Below are positions 51,401-57,800 of a stretch of 64,000 nt of DNA, piece by piece; the stretch's first letter is position 1; each line of letters starts with the position of its first letter. The stretch covers positions 434,001 through 498,000 of the forward strand of contig BLSF01000032.1 in NCBI GenBank assembly GCA_012862575.1, read 5' to 3'. The DNA comes from Parietichytrium sp. I65-24A (Eukaryota; Sar; Bigyra; Thraustochytrida; Thraustochytriidae). The notes under the pieces are model-generated. The model had not been told where the DNA came from. It made no database searches and was given only the letters and a program-made list of their open reading frames with translations. Made by a program: the position numbers and the translations under genes.

Positions 51401-51874
51401 CTTGTGGCCGTCAATTTCTCCCTCCTCCGAGCGGTTCGTAATCAAGACCAGGTAGAACCCTTTCACAAAGCGGATGCACCCCAATATTGCAACAGCGTTC
51501 AGCAAGTGCTGCAAGCCTCCGTGCTTGCGATTTCGCTCAGCGAGTCCTTTCAAAACCGTCTCCATCTCTTCGGCTGTATATTCATAGGCATCCTCACTCA
51601 TTGCATCCGCAAGCTGCGGCGACCGTCCAGCAATCGCCTTATCAAACCTGATCATCTTGAAGCGCGCCTTCGCCGCCGAGCTTTGGGCTACGTGTCCGCC
51701 AGGCCCGCCGCTGGATCCGTCTCGTCGGCCCTCTGCTGTACTCTCTGAGTCTGAGTTTCCTTCGCCTTTCCGCCCACTAGGTGCACCACCAGGCGTATTG
51801 GACTCCCACGTGGTACTGCCCACTACGTAGACAAAGTCTTTGGCATCGAAAATTCGGAACCGCCGGAAAGCCAT
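48401..51874 (-). CDS. SAC-domain phosphoinositide phosphatase, FIG4-like
   Basis: Single exon, 1157 residues from the ATG at 51874 (MAFRRFRIFDAKDFVYVVGS); the same frame reaches a GTG at 51907. The SAC domain opens with RFRIFDAKDFVYVVGS and GGLQHLLNAVAILGCIRF, then SYYWSYTYDLGQSLQ and FVQMRGSIPTFWSQE, and ends in the catalytic P-loop RTNCIDCLDRTN, Cys710 to Arg716 (CX5R). Overall these segments resemble FIG4/SAC3 and plant SAC1-5 more than yeast Sac1, and there is no C-terminal membrane helix. FIG4 removes the 5-phosphate of PI(3,5)P2 on endosomes and vacuoles. An acidic insertion of about 120 residues (DDDDDDDGDDAE) is placed directly before the P-loop segment, and the C-terminal 350 residues are Ser-rich. 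Length exceeds the usual 800-900 residues. Confidence 0.9.
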   Translation of the reverse strand: MAFRRFRIFDAKDFVYVVGSTTWESNTPGGAPSGRKGEGNSDSESTAEGRRDGSSGGPGGHVAQSSAAKARFKMIRFDKAIAGRSPQLADAMSEDAYEYTAEEMETVLKGLAERNRKHGGLQHLLNAVAILGCIRFVKGFYLVLITNRSEEGEIDGHKVYSAKGSELVPLFNTVKQSGARNGWSLFSGSQDPLETAEEEFKSLFKLVDLTKSYYWSYTYDLGQSLQQNAAANALRSASMAYKRNNRFVWNTFLAKEFAAVLRCPQHESPWLISLIHGSFRQQRCSIFSRSLTITLIGRRSRYFAGTRYLKRGVNDDGKVANDVEVEQIVQDHMFFANKEGSVTSFVQMRGSIPTFWSQETSVAVPRPPIKRSRADVWYGATKLHFADLMERYGDTILVLNLVKQVEKRKRELIVGNDFKHAVEHINSFFPAHLAIEYRAVDFTRLSKVDPGSLLRALDTTAKDALESVSFFKCSVVALRQSLSLSPEVVDYLGRVRSDERLLAAQAKRKKDVWAKLPMRWSMRKRAFVPMRVNSVYKIPAKQMKRLQVFCPPPDDREKDRDSQQGSPILFPRRGLQKSFSVSSFQSDKNALEILAQNSVENEDDDEDYDSDGLDNKDRSGELPGQGLDVGEVDDDLESGDDDDDDDGDDAEISPAAFPFLCDPVSPASPAFSPAFGVGSPIRTRSRGLSGAPVFSNQFEGIQRGVIRTNCIDCLDRTNLAQFLIGLKFLNRQLISTGVLGKNDRIGTDSTVATVLMEMYEELGDRISMQYGGSDAHKKGSKLMSHAAPSSRQKAFYTSLKRYYSNAFTDHAKQDAINVFLGTYRREHHHKVAPPSGDSQHGGDFYLHNKGVTVSPDFRLDPVAAHISDWWKPALQSFAREVLFPNHAVRMREVQVKCIPADADEDKLHGITSFDSLFSRPYFQPVELSNSQDKRTRRKSMESLPPMEPPLTIIQPPAPALPNATRRPRRYSSADSSDGSVGTHSSAASSVYQSLRSTLFNSSTSVSGMSQRFRKGWDDGSDTHRGSMAADLDPNDDKDNATDGGAANSVEVVYRDYLIQAQDTFGTLFTLPGELSSVPHTPNTPLEGCDLLEHEKQYKQSHADYTIDENDGWGMRRLQAYSSATSIIMHGPYKGYSRTAQAGILSLTVPTLSETGAH

Positions 51875-52547
51875 GTTGCCCCTCTTGGCCCCTGGCACAG
51901 ACTCCACAAATACCTGCCAAGTCTAAATCTTGTATTCGCACAAAGTGTATCCAGAGTGATATAGCCTTGAGCGCCTCGAGACTGCGAAGGGTGAGCGGAG
52001 CCACGCTAATTGTGGCGACAAAGCTACGGCTAACGCCAGCTTGCTTCTGCAAAGTCTCTGTAAGTCCTCGGGCACATACATGCACTTTGCACTTTCGCAA
52101 ACTGTGCGCTGGTTCCACGAGTTCTGTTAGCGACCTTCTGTCTCGTCGGACACCTCTCAGACATCCTCCTACGGACCTAAGGCACTTCCGCAGAGCTAGC
52201 TAGCTAGCTAGCTACTACATCTGACTGCGAGTACTCACTATCCATAACAGTGTCCTGTCGACATCACTATTACCAAATCTAATCTCGCAGTCAGAAAGCT
52301 TTCCTGTAGTACTCGCAGTCGCCGGCGGGACCGAAAACATGTTAAAACGTGGGATCGTTGATCATTGTCCCACAAACTTCCAGGCACACGCATACGCATA
52401 CACACGCCAAGATCGAAAAGAGCCGTCTAGCGTTCGAGAAAATCTGCAAATCCGCAAAACCACAGACCCGCAGCCGAGGGTTTTTGGGCTTTGGCGTCTG
52501 GTCGTTGGGAGCACCTGCAGATCTTGCCGCCTCAAGAGCTGAAAAAC
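51875..52547. other. Divergent spacer between FIG4-like gene and the short-chain dehydrogenase
   Basis: Probably a shared promoter region. It carries a (TAGC)n run (52195-52214), paired ACTGCGAGTACTC / AGTACTCGCAGTC oligomers near 52227-52239 and 52310-52322 that are inverted copies of each other, and CACGCATACGCATACACACG near 52386-52405. Confidence 0.6.
52195..52214. repeat. (GCTA)n run
   Basis: Five perfect self-complementary tetranucleotide units; the longest CTAG-type run in the window. Confidence 0.95.
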
Positions 52548-53460
52548 ATGTTTGATTTTAGTGGCAAGACTGTTGTGGTGACTGGAGCTGCAGGTAAGTC
52601 AACTTGTGCACGTTGAAGGCACACTTGTTGTGTTCAATTGTTTTCTTCTTTGCGCAAAGCCTCTCATAGCAGTTCCTTTGTTTTGTTTGTCGATGCTTGC
52701 AGGCAACTTTGGGAGGGCTGGAGGAGCTTATTTCGCGGAGTGTGGAGCAAATGTCGTTCTTTGTGATCTAGTCGAGGAGGCCTTATCTGTCGTGAAAGGC
52801 GAGGTTGAGCAGAAACTTAAGGCAGGGCGGCGCTGTATCGTTATGACATGTGACATTACGAAGCCGGAGCAGATTCAACACACGGTTGAGACTGCTCTGA
52901 ACGAATTTGGCGAGATCCATCACCTCTGGAACAATGCAGGGTATCAGGGAGAAATGAAGCCAACTCCTGAATACTCTTTGGAAGATTTTCAACGCGTCAT
53001 GGATATCAATGTGGTGGGATCGTTTGCCATGCTTCAAGCGGTTTCCAGAGCTATGATCGCGAAGGGGACTCGGGGATCTATTGTAATGACTGCGTCTGTC
53101 GCCGCGCTTCGCGGTACACCAACTATGTCAGCGTACGTTGCCTCGAAAGCTGCGCTCATAGGGCTCACAATCAGTACTGCCAAAGATCTGGCACCATATA
53201 ATATACGTGTGAATGCGGTGAGTCCAGCACTCATTGGACCGGGGTATATGTGGACCCGGCAAAATGAGCTTCAGAGCGCGAGTGGGTCGCCATACTATCC
53301 GTCTGATAGTGAACAGCTTGCGAGTTCCAAAATTGCCAGCGTTCCGCTCAAGCGACTTGGAACCGTGGACGAAGTCGTGCAGTCAGTGGCATTTCTATTA
53401 AGTGACGCGTCTTCTTACACCACTGCCCACAACCTGGTCATATCCGGCGGGCTGGCATGA
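52548..53460 (+). CDS. Short-chain dehydrogenase/reductase (classical SDR), 1 intron
   Basis: Coding is join(52548..52593,52703..53460), 267 residues. The intron at 52594-52702 (109 nt) has donor GTAAGTCAAC and acceptor GCTTGCAG, phase 1. The 46-nt first exon encodes MFDFSGKTVVVTGAA and the splice completes the cofactor loop TGAAGNFG (12-19). Other classical SDR marks: NNAG (92-95), Ser147 in MTASVAALRG, and Tyr160-x-x-x-Lys164 in SAYVASK, the catalytic triad. Asp37 after the second strand (VVLCD) suggests NAD over NADP. The stretch MWTRQNELQSASGSPYYP resembles bacterial LinC-like dehydrogenases. Substrate unknown; probably an alcohol or cyclic diol. Without the splice, the protein would lack its NAD-binding start. 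Confidence 0.92.
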
Positions 53461-54102
53461 ACTCTTTACGAGCTCAAAACCTTCCGAACTTTGTTATTTG
53501 CTGGTTGAGTCATAAAAATTCCCAAATCAACTTCCAATGCTCCATGACACTCTCTTCCTTTGTCTTGTCTTGCTCCACAAGCTTGATGAAGCTTGATGCA
53601 TGTGCTCTATGTATGCATCCTAAGCAAGGCTTCCCTCTTGTGTTCGATTCTTGGGCACGATGACATATGCATTCGCCTCCTCGACTTTATCGAGGTGGCA
53701 ATTAAAGAGCTGTGACCTCGTGTCGCGAGAGGCTGGGAGGCTTCCTCTTACGACAGGGGGTTCCGGCATAACGCATGAGAACGATGGGCCGAATCGCTCT
53801 CCCCTGGGGCTGCAAAGTTCGAATCTAGCTAGCTACTGGATGGAAAAAAGTCGCTCATACATAAAACAATAATAATTTATTGAATTCTGTAAAAAACGCA
53901 AAAAGCGTTCTCATTACTTTCTACACATTTTTACACAGCCCTCAAGAAAGCTTCAAGTTCTTTCCGGCCTCAACGGGTGTTGGCTCGCAAGTAACGCCAG
54001 TCCACGCACCGAAGCGAGACAACAGTCACTCCGCCAAAGGATCAGCCAGTGCGCTCTTATATCAATTTAAGAAATTGAAAAGCAGAGCTCAGAAAAATCG
54101 GA
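53461..54102. other. Spacer downstream of the short-chain dehydrogenase
   Basis: No gene recognised. Contains AAGCTTGATGAAGCTTGATG (53579-53598) and a CTAG oligomer (53825-53836). The GC-richer part at 53640-53840 has no clear RNA fold that I can name; it does not fit a tRNA. Confidence 0.5.
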
Positions 54103-54327
54103 TCAACCTGCAGTACAGCAACAGCAAAAGAAAATTGGGCCAGAAACCAAAAGAATCATGGTCAGAGACGTGAACACAATCATCGCCGTGTCCTGCTTGT
54201 CCCCGCTGGAGACTACTTCCCCGTTCGAGGTGATGACCTGCAAGAGCCGCGAATGGGCGTCTTGTGTGAAGAGAGCCGCCTGGACCAAAATATCACCCAT
54301 CGCGTCTTCGACGCCACGGAGAGACAT
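54103..54327 (-). CDS. Possible small tail-anchored membrane protein (74 aa)
   Basis: Not a family I recognise. The 74-residue frame begins MSLRGVEDAMGDILVQAALF, with a polar helical-looking body (residues 1-47), one transmembrane segment (about 48-68, AMIVFTSLTMILLVSGPIFF) and a CCCCTAG end that could be palmitoylated. In favour of coding: balanced amino-acid composition, GC-rich third positions like its neighbours, and a coherent one-helix topology. Against: no homology that I know of, short length, and it might be an exon of a larger gene or chance. It lies between the convergent dehydrogenase and the calpain and faces the same way as the calpain. Confidence 0.4.
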   Translation of the reverse strand: MSLRGVEDAMGDILVQAALFTQDAHSRLLQVITSNGEVVSSGDKQDTAMIVFTSLTMILLVSGPIFFCCCCTAG

Positions 54328-54869
54328 TTGCCGAAAGCGCCAAGTGATGCGAGTAAGACCTTGTGAGCGGCAGGCTTTTCCCCTGCTCCTTCGCGCTGGC
54401 TAGCCTCTCAGGCCCGTCAGCCCCGTGTCTGGCTCTTCGTCCTCTTACGGAAGGTGGTGGGTGACTCCTGATGAAGACCCCAGCTTATCATCTGCCGTAA
54501 TTAGTACTAACAATCTTTCCTACAGAGTTATCCTTGCGTGTCCTCTACAAGGAGACAACTCGTCGCTTTCGATTTCGGTGGCCAAGGCCCAAGCATGCCC
54601 AAGCAACCCATTCCTTGAGAGTTTTTGGTCTACCTCCTGCCACTCGTAGCAGAGGCCCCTCAATGCACTCTGCGCGACCGAGCTTCAGTCACTGCAGTCG
54701 AAGATTGATTCCATCCTTTCTATTGCTTCACAGGATCACTTTTGTCTTTTTTAGTAAAATGACGAGTATACCAAGCTAAAATTAGATAGAATGCAATCAT
54801 ACGAGGAGACTGAAGAAGCAAAGGGAAGAAAATTTCAAAAGTTCATATATTTACAATTCAGAACGTGAT
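54328..54869. other. Spacer between the small frame and the calpain 3' end
   Basis: No further gene seen. AT-rich near the calpain stop; otherwise unremarkable. Confidence 0.45.
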
Positions 54870-57800
54870 TTACAGTAGAGAAATCTCGAAATCCGTTTCA
54901 CAGTAAACCGAAATACTAAAAGAACCCTGAGACTTTGCCTGGAAGATGGAAGGGAAGAGTGTATAGACCGTGTTCGACTGGCATGGGACCTTGGTTTCAA
55001 AAGAAAGGTCTCTGGAATCTTTGAAACGGCCAGTGCTTGCAACAATACTGCGCATAAGCACTTCCTTGTCCAATACCTTCTTCCCTTGAATGTCCAAGAG
55101 CATGAGCGACGTGAATGGGAATTCAGTGGTGTCCGCGCCAGATGCAGAGTTGTTGGTGATAGAGATGAAGAGCTCACTGCGTGAACCGTGCTTTAGCCTT
55201 TTCGATGCGTTTGTAATTTTGAGCGAGAACTGGTCACAGGAGCCTGTCGAGCCTTGCCAGCTCCCAGAAACACTTTTGTGTACATACTTTTGCGGGTCAA
55301 AGATTCGGCACACATGCAAATACTCGAAGGACCTTACAAAATCTTCAAATGCGATCCAAAATAGCCCGTGATCTCCGGGCTGTGACAGTGTAGCATCTAC
55401 GTCAAGACGCTTCAACATCCGCTTCGTCCATCGTTCAGAATCTTTATAGGACCACGGGCCAGACCACTGGCTAGCTCCCCAAGGGTCCCTAAGAAGCAAG
55501 AGCTTGTGCAATCCGTTCCGATCAACCTGTTCCTCCGCGCGAACGATCGAATAGGCGTGACCCCTCACAATACCGGTCTTTGAAACCCAGGTATGACTCT
55601 CCTGTTGGCCGTCGGACACTGTTGGCGAGCTAGCAACAAGCATGTATCCCTTCGAGTTCGAGTCCAAAATTCGATTCCATAGTGCACCGGACATTATCAG
55701 CTCAATGTCTTCCTCCAACGAGAAGCGCTGCAGAAACCCACCCGTGAGGTCCACAAGCGCATCGCCAACATGGCCCCCCATGAGTGCTTCGTAGGAACCT
55801 AGGCGCTTGGCAAAGGCCTTTTCGATTAATGCTGGCCAGAGTACATACCCGCTTCGGCTTCTGCAATAGAGTGGCAAAGGGAACCGGTCGACACTATTCG
55901 GAGGCAAGTTGAGAACTTCCCAGGAACCAGCAGATTCGTCCCAACTTAGACTCTTATTAATAGCGCATGGGAAAAGGTCGTCAACGAACACGTCGGTCCA
56001 TTCCCCATTGACGAAAAGGCGTACGATGTACATAGACGAAGGACTCTTGCATTTAGTCACCAGTACTCGATCAAGGAGGTGGGGATACAGTGCCACGACT
56101 CCAAGAGCGCTCAAAAGCCAGCAGTCCCCCACGCCGCCCTGAATTATTTCTCTGCCATCAAAGCCTACGTTTTGTTTCACGATTGTGGCGGTATACTGTG
56201 GTGGGACAATATCTTCTGGCCGATACCACGCAGCATCTTGCTCTAGATTTTGAAGATCCGCATCGGCCTCGTCCCAGTCTTGGTACAGCGACCGATTGCT
56301 GGGTTGAAATTTAGGATCAGTCCACTTTTGTTGCTGAACCTGTCCGGCGCAACCCAAAGTCGCTCCGCCGCCGGCATCCGGGCCATCGATGGAGCGCAAT
56401 CTTGCCTCACTGCTCCCATTGTCAATACTCCAGGTCTCAAGGGGGATTTCCAGCTTGCTATGGGCAGATGGGCGTGATGGCGGCTCAGGAAAGTACTTGG
56501 CGACGACTGGAATGGACCGTTTCGACGCTGACCGATCCCAATCTCTGCCTGCAATCTTTTGATCCTTCCATTGCGAGATTCGCATCAAAAACAAAACATG
56601 AAAGAGTGCCTGATACTTGAGAGAGTCATGTTGATACATTTGCACGGTCTTGTCGGCAAAGTAAACATCATCAAAGTAGGACTTTAGAGCGCAAACAGTG
56701 TCCACCACCACATAGCCTGGAAGAGTGATCTCTTGCATTCCGTCCGACTGATTTGCGGGTGCTTGCTGAGGCCTCGTTCCGGGACCACGGCTTGCAGTCG
56801 CAGCTCGCAACCTGCTATGACGGTCCAGTCTTCTGGCTCGCCGGTCACCACTCAACCAAGTTGCCATCATCGCTTGCTGCGAGATGTGAAGACAGCGCTC
56901 AACAGACTCCTTCACGATACTGGAGAAAACCAAGTCGAGATCGTCCAGACTTTGAGCGCCAGCAAGCTTTTCGCGAAAAATGGAGCATCTCGCAAGGCTT
57001 TGATGGAGTATGAAGATTTCGGACGCGCAAAAGGCTATGGTCCCAAGCACAACCCCGATATTCGAATCAAGAGCAAAGGCAAGCGAAAAGCATATCGCTT
57101 GGATGAGCAGGAGAGAAGTCATCCCATAAAACACGCCCGAGTTTTGCAAAAGTAGCTCACCCCCTCTGTGTTCAACCTTGTACGCTATGACTGGAACGCC
57201 CATGAGCGAAAACGAAGGCGTGTAATACACGGGCTGGAAGTCACTAAGACGCCGCTTCTTAGCCACCATCAGGAAAATGAACGAGGTCAAGAAGATGGCC
57301 AAACCAAGTAGCGCGAAAATCCCCGCGGGCGGATCCTTGTACTCATCGACTAGGATCGAGTTGAGAGCCAACACATCCCACAAAGCGAGAGCGAGGAAAA
57401 CCAGTGCTGTAAAGCCGACTCCGACAAACATTACGCGTGTGGGGCGGCGCTTAGTGCTAGAGCGGGCTCGATATCTCATCCACGCAATAATAACTACGAG
57501 CGAAACAAACGAGGTCGCGAAGAATATTCCCGCAGAGAGCCCACCGAACCGAATTGCAACCCACGCTCCAACAATGGATGTGGCGCACACCGCGAGAAGC
57601 GCAGCAACTTTTGCCGCCCTGTTAAATTGGAAACCGTTTTCGACGAATATCAAGACCGTGATGGTGCATGCATTTACATTGGGAAGTAGGAAAAGGAAGA
57701 TGGCAAATGCGTCATATACGCCATCGTACATATACTCAGCTTTCCTTGTTTCTTCCAACGCAATGGCTATCGCGGCTAGCCAGGATACCACAGAAAGAGT

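Noticed and set aside
53640-53840. Possible structured RNA or tRNA (GTTCGAATC box-like string near 53817)
   Set aside because: The arms around the string do not pair as a T-stem and no acceptor or anticodon stem is found.
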